Shown piece by piece: positions 1 to 8,614 of a stretch of 34,130 nt of DNA. The DNA is taken from assembly GCA_903837305.1 (NCBI GenBank), contig CAILUB010000179.1:1-34130 (forward strand), read 5' to 3'. A program made the translations under genes and the position numbers. How positions within the stretch are numbered: the stretch's first letter is position 1; each line of letters opens with the position of its first letter. The DNA is from an uncultured Cytophagaceae bacterium (lineage in GTDB: Bacteria; Bacteroidota; Bacteroidia; Cytophagales; Spirosomataceae). Under the pieces are notes generated by a model, which worked only from the letters and a program-made list of their open reading frames with translations, had not been told where the DNA came from and ran no database searches.

Positions 1-1
1 G

Positions 2-376
2 AATAAATCATATATACATAAATTATTTTTTTCAGCAGCTTGCTTTAACGTGATTGTTGCCCTTCCATCCCTTTTGTTTGTTGGACTCGCTTCTCAAATC
101 CTTTCTCTCGACCTGAATTCATCTGCTGCAACATTGTTTTATCAAATTACAATGCTTATCGTCGCTCTTTTTGGATGGGTTTATTTCAAGATAGCAGGTG
201 ATCCAGTTCAATACCGGCCATTTATCCTACTCGGGATATTAGCAAAATCAATTTTTGTGGTTGTGATTATGTGGCACTGGATCACAGGAAGTATTTCATG
301 GCCCTTGGCTGCATTAGTTTCTGTAGATTTGGTTTATGCAGTCTTATTCTTTCTTGTTTATCGACGAACAATGTAA
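2..376 (+). CDS. Small multi-pass membrane protein, 5' end probably outside the window
   Basis: The reading frame is open from the left edge, with no in-frame ATG, to a TAA at 374-376. The first possible in-window start is GTG at 50, but the residues before it (ending LFFSAACFNVIVALPSLLF) already form the first hydrophobic helix. The true start is therefore probably upstream and this entry is 5'-partial. Four hydrophobic segments are visible, roughly at nt 35-100, 135-190, 215-280 and 300-365, and the protein ends in a basic YRRTM tail. The pattern resembles small uncharacterised four-helix inner-membrane proteins of about 125 aa. No catalytic motif is visible and I assign no function. It is separated from the carboxylase operon by 241 bp and is probably unrelated to it. 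Confidence 0.6.
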   Translation, partial: NKSYIHKLFFSAACFNVIVALPSLLFVGLASQILSLDLNSSAATLFYQITMLIVALFGWVYFKIAGDPVQYRPFILLGILAKSIFVVVIMWHWITGSISWPLAALVSVDLVYAVLFFLVYRRTM

Positions 377-510
377 AAGATTGTCTTATACGTCAACAAA
401 AATACCTTGCCTGATTCATTAATTAGAAGTCTATCAATCAGTAGTTTTCTGAGCTTTTTTAGTTTATTTAATTAATCCCTGAAACACATTAACTACCCAT
501 CTAGTGCAAA

Positions 511-539
511 CCCGTATTTAAAACTACCCATTAGGATAG
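511..539 (+). promoter_or_regulatory. Copy A of a shared 29-bp promoter element, upstream of the carboxylase operon
   Basis: This 29-bp block matches 10901-10929 at 25 of 29 positions without gaps, and both copies lie 65-80 bp before the first gene of an operon. Its core is CCCGTA, then AAAACTACCC, then GGATAG. The two CCCRT steps are 16 bp apart in each copy. In this copy AAAACTA (520-526) and TAGTTTT (537-543) form an inverted repeat. A further AACTACCCAT at 491-500 repeats 522-531 with a 31-bp offset, about three helical turns. The likely role is an activator site. The MalT-like regulator encoded at 14560-17289 is the obvious candidate, but that link is inference. The rest of 377-617 shows no convincing terminator or RNA. 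Confidence 0.55.
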
Positions 540-617
540 TTTTGGGCGGGTGTCTCTTCATTACCATTTCAATAGGGTACGCGATAGCCGTTAAAAGACG
601 GTTTTTTAGGAAATGGG

Positions 618-2594
618 TTGAATGTGAAAACAATAGTCGAAAAAAGCCAAAAAGATTTTAAGGTTAAAAAATTAATCAATATTGATAATGGTGGAACCTT
701 AACCGATCTTTGCATTATTGATGGTGAAAAGATTTATCGTACAAAAACAATAACAACCCCACATGACTTATCTCAGTGTATTTTTGATGGCCTAAAAAAA
801 GCTTCTGCATTGATTTATGGAGAAGTAGACTTACAGTCTCTTCTATTGTCGACAGAGGCAATTCGATACTCAACCACACAAGGAACGAATGCCCTAGTTG
901 AGCGTAAAGGTCCGAGGATTGGGCTCGTTCTTGGCGGCGGTCTAAGCGCTAAATCATTACAGGGGGATAAGTCAGCCAAGGATCTATTTCAAGCAATCGT
1001 AGGGAGTAGATACGTTGAGTTGGATAATGCTATTCCCTCAGAAGGCATCGCTAGTGAAGCCATTAAAGCGGTTAACGCCCTTGCGGCAGCTGGAGCAAAT
1101 CGAATTGTCATATCCTTTTCTGGCAGCAATAGGGTTGCAAGTGAAGCTAACGTTAAACGTCATTTGTTGCACGCTTTTCCGCCCCATCTTTTAGGGGCAT
1201 TACCATTGTTGTATGCGAGTGAGATAGCTGAAGATACTAATGATTTACGCCGAACCTGGACAGCAGTTTGCAATTCTTTCTTACATCCCGCAATGGAGAA
1301 GTTCTTGTATAACGCTGAGCACAAATTACGTGAAGAGCATACGCAAAGCCCTTTACTAATTTTTAGGAATGATGGAAACGCCGGAAGGGTGGCGCGAACT
1401 ATCGCTCTAAAAACATATAGCTCTGGACCGCGTGGCGGTATGGAGGGAGCTAAAGCACTAGCCAGGCATTATCAATTTAAAAAATTACTTTCAATGGATG
1501 TTGGCGGCACTACCACTGATATTGGAATCATTGAAAACGACGTCATTCGCTCAACTCTTCGGGGTCGCGTAGAAAATGTTGAAACCTCCTTTCCTTTATG
1601 TGATGTTGTTAGTGCTGGTGTGGGTGGTAGTTCAATCATTAAGGTAGTCGATGGTCAAATTAAAGTAGGTCCGGAAAGTGTGGGTAGTACTCCAGGGCCC
1701 GCCTGTTTTGGGTTGGGCGGAAAATTAGCAACTATTACTGATGCTTTTTTGCTAATGGGATTGTTAGATCCAAGCTCATTTTTTGGCGGTGATCTAAAGC
1801 TGGATATCGATCGTGCTAAAACTGCAATAACTGAAGCTATTGCAGTTCCTTTGGGAGTAAATTTAGAGAGCGCAATCCATGAGATGGAGAAGGCATGGGT
1901 TCATAAAATTGCCGAAAGTATTACTCGGTATACCGATGTCAAGGAAGACATGACATTGGCCGCATTTGGGGGCGGCGGACCTCTTGCAGCTTGTAAAGTG
2001 GCAGAGGCTATTAACATCAAAGAAATAACCATACCAAGTTTAGCTGCAGTCTTTTCTGCATTTGGAATTGGTTTCTCTGATATCGGGCATACTTTTTTGC
2101 AAAAATTGGAAGATTTTGACCAAAGCAGCATTAATTTAGCTAGAGTAAAAATAAAAGAAATTGCTTCAAGAGGAATGTTTTCTGAAGGTACCACTATTGA
2201 GAATTGCAAATTAGAGGAATGGATAGAAATTTGTACAAACGATGTGATTAAAAGTTATGCCCTTGGCAGCTCTGATATTCCTAAAAAGCTAACCGCAGGA
2301 GAAACTGCAACTTTATATCTCAAATCAACTAAGGCTGTTCCACACCCAGCTCTGAAAGGTTCCTTTAAGGAAAAATCAGCCTCGGCACTATCAACCTCCA
2401 CTAGAAAAGTTTTGATTGATGGCTCTCATCAGGACCTTCCTCTTTATTTGGTTGAGAAGCAAGTTGGAGCTGTTAAAGCGATGGGACCTGCAATTTTAGA
2501 AGAGTCCTTTTTCACATGTCGTGTAGATAAGGGTTGGAGTTTTTTCATCAATAACTCTGGTGATATTTTACTGACCAAAGTTGGAGAAAATTAA
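618..2594 (+). CDS. HyuA-type (ASKHA kinase-like) subunit of an acetophenone carboxylase-like complex, first copy
   Basis: The 658-aa protein belongs to the hydantoinase A/oxoprolinase family. It has an N-terminal phosphate-binding loop at residues 23-30 (DNGGTLTD, where most relatives have DVGGTFTD), the family stretch SSGPRGGMEGA, a second ATP-site loop at 294-301 (DVGGTTTD), and glycine-rich AGVGGSS and AFGGGGPLAA segments. In acetophenone carboxylase two such subunits use ATP to activate bicarbonate and the enolised ketone. The length of about 71 kDa fits the first apc gene. The start is unusual: TTG at 618 has AGGA at 608-611, six bases away. GTG at 624 is the alternative, and nearby ATGs at 613 and 622 run straight into stops. 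The gene leads a tightly packed operon with four carboxylase genes downstream. A plain hydantoinase is unlikely, since two HyuA copies flank a zinc subunit. Confidence 0.85.
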   Translation: MNVKTIVEKSQKDFKVKKLINIDNGGTLTDLCIIDGEKIYRTKTITTPHDLSQCIFDGLKKASALIYGEVDLQSLLLSTEAIRYSTTQGTNALVERKGPRIGLVLGGGLSAKSLQGDKSAKDLFQAIVGSRYVELDNAIPSEGIASEAIKAVNALAAAGANRIVISFSGSNRVASEANVKRHLLHAFPPHLLGALPLLYASEIAEDTNDLRRTWTAVCNSFLHPAMEKFLYNAEHKLREEHTQSPLLIFRNDGNAGRVARTIALKTYSSGPRGGMEGAKALARHYQFKKLLSMDVGGTTTDIGIIENDVIRSTLRGRVENVETSFPLCDVVSAGVGGSSIIKVVDGQIKVGPESVGSTPGPACFGLGGKLATITDAFLLMGLLDPSSFFGGDLKLDIDRAKTAITEAIAVPLGVNLESAIHEMEKAWVHKIAESITRYTDVKEDMTLAAFGGGGPLAACKVAEAINIKEITIPSLAAVFSAFGIGFSDIGHTFLQKLEDFDQSSINLARVKIKEIASRGMFSEGTTIENCKLEEWIEICTNDVIKSYALGSSDIPKKLTAGETATLYLKSTKAVPHPALKGSFKEKSASALSTSTRKVLIDGSHQDLPLYLVEKQVGAVKAMGPAILEESFFTCRVDKGWSFFINNSGDILLTKVGEN

Positions 2595-2595
2595 A

Positions 2596-3066
2596 ATGAA
2601 TGTGCTAATTACAGAATATTTACGTATCAACTTAGATACTGAAAAATGGGAGTGTCGCTGTTGTGGCAATGTTCATGGTAGTGCGCGAGATAACTATAAG
2701 CGTGGACTTTTAGTTTACGATCGTGATCCATCTGAAATACATAAGCCTTTGTTAGATATCAAGAAGTACGATAGAACTTATGCGCCTGATCCCACATGGT
2801 GCCGAATTCTTGAATATTACTGCCCAAGTTGCGGAGTAATGGTTGAGGCTGAATATCTTCCACCGGGTCATCCACCGGTCCGTGATATAGAGCTTGATAT
2901 TGATTCATTGAAATTGCAGTGGAAAGATAGGGAAGAGGTCAAGGAGTTGGTTTCAGCCCCTGATTTAGCACTTCAAAAAGTCAAGCTCCAGCGAGAAATT
3001 CATTCGAAAATTCATAACCATAGTCATGATGGTGAGCACGACCACAAAAATGGGAAAACATTATGA
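2596..3066 (+). CDS. Small zinc-finger subunit of the carboxylase (acetone/acetophenone carboxylase small-subunit family)
   Basis: The 156-aa protein starts at ATG 2596, one base after the previous stop, with GGAG at 2583-2586. Cys20, Cys22 and Cys23 (CRCC) and Cys76 and Cys79 (CPSC) form a probable zinc-binding pair of knuckles. The block TYAPDPTWCRILEYYCPSCG is typical of the small subunit of acetone/acetophenone carboxylases. The approximately 18-kDa size and second position match the small apc subunit. The C-terminus is odd: residues 136-150 contain six histidines (H136, H140, H142, H144, H148, H150), a possible extra metal-binding tail. The stop overlaps the next start as ATGA, suggesting translational coupling and equimolar production. 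Confidence 0.8.
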   Translation: MNVLITEYLRINLDTEKWECRCCGNVHGSARDNYKRGLLVYDRDPSEIHKPLLDIKKYDRTYAPDPTWCRILEYYCPSCGVMVEAEYLPPGHPPVRDIELDIDSLKLQWKDREEVKELVSAPDLALQKVKLQREIHSKIHNHSHDGEHDHKNGKTL

Positions 3067-5195
3067 AAAGGGTTTCAGTTGACATTGGTGGAACATTTAC
3101 CGATACTTTTGTAGCATGGGGCGACCAATATGTTGAAGGTAAATCACTTACTACACATCAAAATTTATCTTTAGGTTTTAATGATTCTCTGATTGATGCT
3201 TGCCAGCAATTGGGAATCGACGCGCATACTCTTTTGTCAGAAGTGGATTCAGTGCGTTATGCAACAACTTTAGGTACAAATGCGCTCATCGAGCATAAGG
3301 GACCTAGAGTAGGTTTGCTTGTCACCACCGGATTCAAACATACGATCCCATTGTCTCGAGCTCGCGGATACGGGGAGGGATTATCTGAGTCGGAGCAGAT
3401 GGATATACCAAATGCTCGTCGCCCAGACCCAATCGTTCCTATTCCAATGATTCGTGAAGTGCGTGAACGTACTGATTATCTTGGAGATATATTCTGGAAG
3501 CTGGATGAGGATGATGTCCGCTTAAGAATTCGAGAGTTGGTAGATATTGGGGCTGAGGCAATCGTTGTGATGTTCGTTAATAGTGTTGTAAATCCAAAGA
3601 ATGAGCTAAGAGTAAGGGAGATATTTTTAGAAGACTACCCGGCTCACCTTCTTGGCGCTATTCCAATGTTGTTATCACATCAAGTCGCGGGAAGAAAAGG
3701 CGAGTACGCACGAGCTACCTCGACTATTATTGATGCATTTTTACATCAAACCATGTATCACGGATTGGGGACTCTAGAGTTAAATCTACGTGCACAAGGT
3801 TATAGCAAACCAATGCAGGTGAACCATAATTCGGGCGGTATGGCACAGTTAAATTCTACTGACGCATTACAAACCGTACACTCAGGGCCAGTATCAGGTA
3901 TTGCTGCTAGCGAAAGCTTGGCTTATCAGGCAAATTTAGGCAATGTTGTTGCTACTGATATGGGTGGCACTAGCTTTGATATTGGAATTGTTGTTCAAGG
4001 TGGATTGAAGTATTACGACTTCAATCCAGTGATTGATCGTTGGTTGGTAAGTATTCCAATGGTTCATTTGGTATCGTTAGGCGCTGGTGGTGGATCCATT
4101 GCTCGATATGAACAAATGTATAAGACGTTGGAGATCGGACCACAATCTGCTGGATCTGACCCAGGACCAGCTTGTTATGACCGTGGTGGCATGAGGCCAA
4201 CTGTAACGGACGCAGATTTGTTGCTTGGTTATTTGGATGCAAAAAACTATGCAGACGGTCGTATTCCATTAAATCCTAGGCGATCGCGTCAAGCTGTTCA
4301 AGAGCACCTATGTGAAAACTTAGGTTTGGACGTCATTGAGTCAGCAAAACTGATTAAGCGTCAGGTTGACATCAATATGGCAAATGGAATTTCTACAGAA
4401 TTACGTACGCGTGGTTACGAGCCTAAAGATTTTACGATCTTAGCTTATGGTGGAAATGGGCCATTACATGCCTGTGGTATTGCTAACGCATTAGGAATTA
4501 GTAAGATTCTTGCGCCACCTTTTTCATCTACTTTTTCAGCATGTGGTGCTGGTAGCGTAAGTCAAATGCACATTCATGAAATGAGTACATGGGCAATACT
4601 ATTTAATTCGAATACAAAACAATTCTTTTCTGATTTTGATAACTTTAATAACAATGTAGAAACCTTAGAGCGTCGTGGAAAAGATGATTTATTGCGCCAA
4701 GGTATGGATCCTGCAGCAATAAAATTTAGGCTTGAGCTAGATATGCGCTATGGTAATCAGCGAGTTCAGACTGCAGTTATTAGCGATCTTTCACGGCTTA
4801 AAACTTTAAAAGATGTTCTTTCTCTTATGGATCAATTTCATAAGAGATATGGAGAGCGCTTTGGCGAGGGTAGCCAGTCGCCTGAAACCGGTGTCAGAAT
4901 TAATACCATACGCGTCTGCTCTTATGTAGAGCAACCAGCCGTTCAATTTACAAATTTACAGCCCAACGAGGTTCCGTTATCTGCGCCAGAACCAATCTCT
5001 CACAGAGAATGTCATTTCGTAGGCCATCCAGGACCCATCAATACTCCTGTTTATGGTGAAGATGCCAAGAAGGCCGGGGTAATGATTCACGGTCCTGCAA
5101 TTATTACGACTCGAGCAACAACTTATTTAGTAGAACCAGAATGGGTATATCACGCAGTAGCACAAGGTGCCGTCTGGTTTATGCGTGCCCATTAA
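3063..5195 (+). CDS. HyuA-type (ASKHA kinase-like) subunit of the carboxylase, second copy
   Basis: The 710-aa hydantoinase A-family protein is a distant paralogue of the first gene of the operon. Its N-terminal loop DIGGTFTD (7-14) is canonical, and a second loop DMGGTSFD lies at 299-306. Also visible are the family segments HSGPVSGI, LGAGGGSIA and GPACYDRGG followed by TVTDADLLLGYL, and AYGGNGPLHACGIA. The protein is about 78 kDa. In the Apc model the two kinase-like subunits act together, one on bicarbonate and one on the ketone; which does which here cannot be told from sequence. Its ATG overlaps the upstream stop by four bases. The C-terminal part (about residues 500-710) contains the GPAIITT and TTYLVEPEW blocks usual for the family. 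Confidence 0.85.
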   Translation: MKRVSVDIGGTFTDTFVAWGDQYVEGKSLTTHQNLSLGFNDSLIDACQQLGIDAHTLLSEVDSVRYATTLGTNALIEHKGPRVGLLVTTGFKHTIPLSRARGYGEGLSESEQMDIPNARRPDPIVPIPMIREVRERTDYLGDIFWKLDEDDVRLRIRELVDIGAEAIVVMFVNSVVNPKNELRVREIFLEDYPAHLLGAIPMLLSHQVAGRKGEYARATSTIIDAFLHQTMYHGLGTLELNLRAQGYSKPMQVNHNSGGMAQLNSTDALQTVHSGPVSGIAASESLAYQANLGNVVATDMGGTSFDIGIVVQGGLKYYDFNPVIDRWLVSIPMVHLVSLGAGGGSIARYEQMYKTLEIGPQSAGSDPGPACYDRGGMRPTVTDADLLLGYLDAKNYADGRIPLNPRRSRQAVQEHLCENLGLDVIESAKLIKRQVDINMANGISTELRTRGYEPKDFTILAYGGNGPLHACGIANALGISKILAPPFSSTFSACGAGSVSQMHIHEMSTWAILFNSNTKQFFSDFDNFNNNVETLERRGKDDLLRQGMDPAAIKFRLELDMRYGNQRVQTAVISDLSRLKTLKDVLSLMDQFHKRYGERFGEGSQSPETGVRINTIRVCSYVEQPAVQFTNLQPNEVPLSAPEPISHRECHFVGHPGPINTPVYGEDAKKAGVMIHGPAIITTRATTYLVEPEWVYHAVAQGAVWFMRAH

Positions 5196-5218
5196 CCTTG
5201 AAAGATTAGGAAAATTAT

Positions 5219-7474
5219 ATGCATGAAGTAATGAGTAAAGAAGACCAAGGTTTAATGGATAAGTTTTTAGCGGATAACACGCTATTTCTTGGTCCTGATC
5301 CAGAAATTATGCGTAATCATCAGTTGACGCCTAGATCTGCAATGGAAGAAGAGATTCTTCAAAAAGGTATAGATCCTCACCAAGTTCATCATATTCGTGG
5401 CCTATTAAATTCAGCACTAGGTGAATCGTTCACCATGGTTAATCAGATGGGCGCAGCCCCAGGTGCTAAGTGGGGGGATTTGGTAACTGGCATTTATACA
5501 GCTCAAGGCGATTTATCAATGATTGCGCCAAATGGAATTATTGCATTTGCGGCGTGCTGCTTTTATCCAATTCGCTTCATCATGAAAAATTGGGTGAATG
5601 ATCCTACGGTAGGCGTTAAAGAGGGTGATGGCTTCATTCACAATGATGCTCGATATGGCGGTATTCACAATACAGACCAGTCAATGATGATTCCTTTATT
5701 TTACAAAGGTGAATTAATTTGTTGGTTAAGTACAACTATTCATGAGGGCGAAAATGGCGCTTGTGAACCTGGCGGATTGCCAGCTTCAGCTGAAAGTAAA
5801 TATGATGAAGGCATTAAAATGTCTCCATTTAAGGTGGTGGAAAATTTCGAATTAAAACGTGACTTAGTTACCTTTCTTCAAAATTCAGTAAGAGATCCTC
5901 GTCTGCAGTTGGAGGATATGAAAGTGAAGCTGCATGCTGTTTTGCGTTTGAGGGAGCGGGTCCTTGCCATTCTAGATCAATTTGGTAGAGATGCCTTAGT
6001 CGGAACATTACGCCATCACCTTGAAGCGGTAGAAATTGAAATGCGTCGCCGAATTAGTGAAATGCCTGATGGTACAACTCGTGTTGTGCAGTTTATGGAT
6101 TCATCGCTACGAGAAAGCGCTCTTCAAAAGATTTCCTGCGCAATTACTGTCAAAGGCGATCGAATGATCATGGATTTCCGTGGATCTGCCCCTCAGTTCT
6201 TAAACAGATCAGTTAATGCAAATATTGCCTCATTTAAAGCTGCTCTGTGTACAGGACTTTTGCAAAATATTTGGCCTGATTTACCACATACTATGGCTGT
6301 ACTGTCACCCATTGAAATTATTACTGACAGAAACTCTATTTTAGACGCCGAAGGTGAAATGCCTCAAGCGATGAGTTTGATGCCTTTATTTAAGGGATGT
6401 GTAGTTTGGACTATTCCAATGAATAAGTTTAATTACAGTTTACCCAAAAGATATTCAGCTGTAATTGCATCACAATATGATCAGGCAGCTACATTTATTT
6501 ATGGTGGGCTAACACAGCACGGAGATATAACAGGAAACTTTTGCGCGGATATTAATGGTAATGGTCAGGGCGCAAGGAGTGATGCTGATGGTGAGCATTC
6601 GATTTCTCCAGTATTTGGATTCATGTGTGACACTGGTGAGCATGAGATTAGTGAGGAAGATACTCCAATTATTCGTCTCGGAGCACAGCGTCTTGCAAAG
6701 GATCGGATTGGCTGGGGTAAATATCGCGCCGGCATGGGATATGAGCAGATTGCTACTGCGCGTGGGTCTGGACTTTGGGGTTTCATGACTGGTTGTGAGG
6801 GATCTAAATTTCCTTCAGCACAAGGTCTTTTTGGAGGCTATTCGTGCCCAGCCTATCAATTGTTAAAAATTAAAGATATCAATATTTTTAAAGAATTAGA
6901 AAAGAACCCAAATGTGGTTGAAGTATTTGACATTGTTAAGTTAATGAACGAGCAACCAATCCCAAATGCAACTTACTCTAGTAATGATATGGGTATGACA
7001 TTTGAATTGTGTAACGAAGGTGAAATTTACATGATTTGCCAAGGTTCTGGTGGCGGATATGGCGACGTTCTCGAGCGGGATCCTAAGCTAGTCATGAAAG
7101 ACTTGTCTGAAGACCTTATGTCGCATGAAAATGCGAAAGATATTTATAAGGTTGTTTACGATGAGACGAGTTTAGTTGTAGATGAGCTTGCAACCTTGAA
7201 TCTGAGAGCGAGCTACCGGAAAGAGCGTATTGCGCGTGGCAAGCCTTTTGATCAATTCTGCGCTGAATGGGTTGAGCCTGAGCCACCTGTTAACTTGCCA
7301 TATTTTGGAAGTTGGGGCGATCCAAAGGTGATCTATGGAACTCATATTGGGCAGCGCATTGTCATGGATGGTGACAAGTTGCAAGGGATGTTCATGCTCA
7401 ATCCGAAGGATGTCAAGATTTCACAATTACAGGCAAAAATTAAAGAACTTGAGAAATCTGCCAAATCTAATTAA
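5219..7474 (+). CDS. HyuB-type subunit of the carboxylase
   Basis: The 751-aa protein is of the hydantoinase B/oxoprolinase family, with ATG at 5219 preceded by AGGA at 5208-5211. Diagnostic features are GDGFIHNDARYGGIHNTD at 136-153, the equivalent of the GDVFITNDPYYGGTH block of HyuB proteins, and a C-terminal glycine-rich turn QGSGGGYGD at 608-616. In acetone and acetophenone carboxylases this subunit forms the core where the activated ketone and CO2 are joined. The size is about 84 kDa. The gap to the previous gene is 23 bp. No truncation or missing block was seen. Substrate specificity (acetone, aromatic methyl ketone or aliphatic methyl ketone) cannot be read from the sequence. Confidence 0.85.
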   Translation: MHEVMSKEDQGLMDKFLADNTLFLGPDPEIMRNHQLTPRSAMEEEILQKGIDPHQVHHIRGLLNSALGESFTMVNQMGAAPGAKWGDLVTGIYTAQGDLSMIAPNGIIAFAACCFYPIRFIMKNWVNDPTVGVKEGDGFIHNDARYGGIHNTDQSMMIPLFYKGELICWLSTTIHEGENGACEPGGLPASAESKYDEGIKMSPFKVVENFELKRDLVTFLQNSVRDPRLQLEDMKVKLHAVLRLRERVLAILDQFGRDALVGTLRHHLEAVEIEMRRRISEMPDGTTRVVQFMDSSLRESALQKISCAITVKGDRMIMDFRGSAPQFLNRSVNANIASFKAALCTGLLQNIWPDLPHTMAVLSPIEIITDRNSILDAEGEMPQAMSLMPLFKGCVVWTIPMNKFNYSLPKRYSAVIASQYDQAATFIYGGLTQHGDITGNFCADINGNGQGARSDADGEHSISPVFGFMCDTGEHEISEEDTPIIRLGAQRLAKDRIGWGKYRAGMGYEQIATARGSGLWGFMTGCEGSKFPSAQGLFGGYSCPAYQLLKIKDINIFKELEKNPNVVEVFDIVKLMNEQPIPNATYSSNDMGMTFELCNEGEIYMICQGSGGGYGDVLERDPKLVMKDLSEDLMSHENAKDIYKVVYDETSLVVDELATLNLRASYRKERIARGKPFDQFCAEWVEPEPPVNLPYFGSWGDPKVIYGTHIGQRIVMDGDKLQGMFMLNPKDVKISQLQAKIKELEKSAKSN

Positions 7475-7490
7475 TGCGAAAGTTAAGACC

Positions 7491-7633
7491 ATGGATTATC
7501 GAAAAGCTTTCTTCCTAGATGGAAAAGGTGATATTGGCGCTAAAAAAGTAGATACTTTATCTCAGGCCGGAGCATCAGTTTTGGCAACCGATATAGATGC
7601 CACTGTAGCGGAATCATTGGTAAAGAACATTTA
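7491..7633 (+). pseudogene. 5' remnant of a short-chain dehydrogenase gene
   Basis: From ATG 7491 the frame reads like an SDR N-terminus of 47 codons: AFFLDGKGDIGAKKVDTLS, then AGASVLATDIDATVAESLV, then a TAG at 7632-7634. Past the stop the same frame continues AIGGEH, which is also SDR-like. The glycine motif TGxxxGIG has decayed to DGKGDIG, and nothing of the remaining 200 or so residues survives. The fragment lies exactly in the 170-bp gap between the HyuB-type gene and the fifth operon gene. It therefore looks like the stump of a deleted dehydrogenase gene rather than a functional small ORF. Confidence 0.6.
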
Positions 7634-7650
7634 GGCCATAGGTGGTGAAC

Positions 7651-8499
7651 ATGGCGCATGTTAACTTAGATGCAGCAGATGGCAGAAGGCTTCTGTGGAT
7701 TAACTACCTTGATTATGCAGGTAAATTACTTGCAGGCGGCAATATTCAATGGTTAGATATCGCTGAATGTCTTAACTGGTATCGCAAGGCTCAGGGGCTT
7801 CTAAAGTCTGATATTTTAAATATTGACATAAGTTACATTTGCACACAATTCATTGAATCCGATGCTGCCTTGCTTAACTTAATGCGAGGTAAGGACAAGT
7901 CTATTGCTCCTTTAAAGGAATTGCTTTCCTATCCCCCGCTGCGTGCTCATATTTCAGAATTGGTTATGGCGGCTAGGGCCACATTTCCAGATTTAATGTT
8001 AGCGCTTGTATGTCCAGCACCTGGAGAATGGGTTAAAACCACTTATTTAAAAGCTTTCCCTGAATCTTCTCAATTAGATATTGGTGAGGATGAGGTTGAT
8101 TATGGGGCGCTCTATACTGCGGATTTTTTACGTATTTTTTCAGGGGCAAATGTTGATTTACTATTGCTTGAGGATGGCAAATTGACAAAAGAGCATGCAG
8201 AAGAATTTATGCCTTGCTACCAAACTATTATGAATTTGGCTAATCAATATCGATGGCGCTTTGGAATCCAATTTTCAGAAATTGTCGACCGTGCCGAACT
8301 ACCTTTAGTTGATTTTATAGTGTCCAAAATAAGTCTTGATGGCCCAATTCATGCGTTAGAGTTGGATCAGAAATTTTGGGATAATCCATGTGGGGCAGAG
8401 CATTACAAAAGCCATTTTCTTTATGTTTCCATTCCCATCTCATGTGAGCCAGAAATTGTCCTCGATAGTTTGAACATGCTACGTAATAGTGCATCATAA
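7651..8499 (+). CDS. Putative fifth (epsilon-like) subunit or accessory protein of the carboxylase
   Basis: I do not recognise a named domain in this protein of about 282 aa (32 kDa). ATG 7651 is preferred because GGTGG at 7641-7645 precedes it; GTGs at 7642 and 7645 would add two or three residues. The protein is soluble, acidic and shows alternating helix and strand stretches: RRLLWINYLDYAGKLLAGG near the N-terminus, then CPAPGEWVKTTYL, VDLLLLEDG and HALELDQKFW. This is loosely suggestive of a TIM-barrel fold such as UroD/MetE, but weakly so. Acetophenone carboxylase needs a separate subunit of about 34 kDa encoded last in its operon. Position, size and company make this the probable counterpart. 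That assignment is by context, not by motif. Confidence 0.6.
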   Translation: MAHVNLDAADGRRLLWINYLDYAGKLLAGGNIQWLDIAECLNWYRKAQGLLKSDILNIDISYICTQFIESDAALLNLMRGKDKSIAPLKELLSYPPLRAHISELVMAARATFPDLMLALVCPAPGEWVKTTYLKAFPESSQLDIGEDEVDYGALYTADFLRIFSGANVDLLLLEDGKLTKEHAEEFMPCYQTIMNLANQYRWRFGIQFSEIVDRAELPLVDFIVSKISLDGPIHALELDQKFWDNPCGAEHYKSHFLYVSIPISCEPEIVLDSLNMLRNSAS

Positions 8500-8578
8500 T
8501 AAAAAGGTTGCCTCAGTACTTTTCGAATTTAATTGCTTTGTAAATTTTACTAAGATTCATCTATTGGACAAATTTAGA

Positions 8579-8614
8579 TTTTATAAGTTTCACTAAATAT
8601 AATCACTTATAAAA
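8579..8614 (+). promoter_or_regulatory. Promoter with -10 TATAAT inside a 36-bp inverted repeat
   Basis: Perfect 10-bp arms TTTTATAAGT (8579-8588) and ACTTATAAAA (8605-8614) flank a 16-bp centre that contains a consensus -10 box TATAAT at 8598-8603. The -35 region is poor (TAGATT at 8575-8580). An arrangement with dyad arms on either side of the -10 suggests a dimeric regulator that blocks or controls transcription of the SDR gene starting at 8726. The 5' leader would be about 115 bases. The rest of 8500-8725 shows nothing else I can support. Confidence 0.4.

Noticed and set aside
438..460. Terminator after the small membrane protein gene
   Set aside because: TCAG/CTGA is only a 4-bp stem before the T run, too weak to call.
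618..7474. Annotation as hydantoinase or 5-oxoprolinase
   Set aside because: Two HyuA copies plus a zinc-finger small subunit and a fifth gene fit the ketone carboxylases; hydantoinase and oxoprolinase operons lack the small subunit.
618..7474. Annotation as acetone carboxylase AcxABC
   Set aside because: Acetone carboxylase has three subunits with one HyuA-type protein; here there are two HyuA-type proteins and an additional protein of about 32 kDa. Acetone is still possible as a substrate.
7335..7634. 99-codon ORF beginning inside the HyuB-type gene
   Set aside because: Its first half is an out-of-frame shadow of the HyuB-type gene; only the part from 7491 is SDR-like, and that is a decayed remnant.
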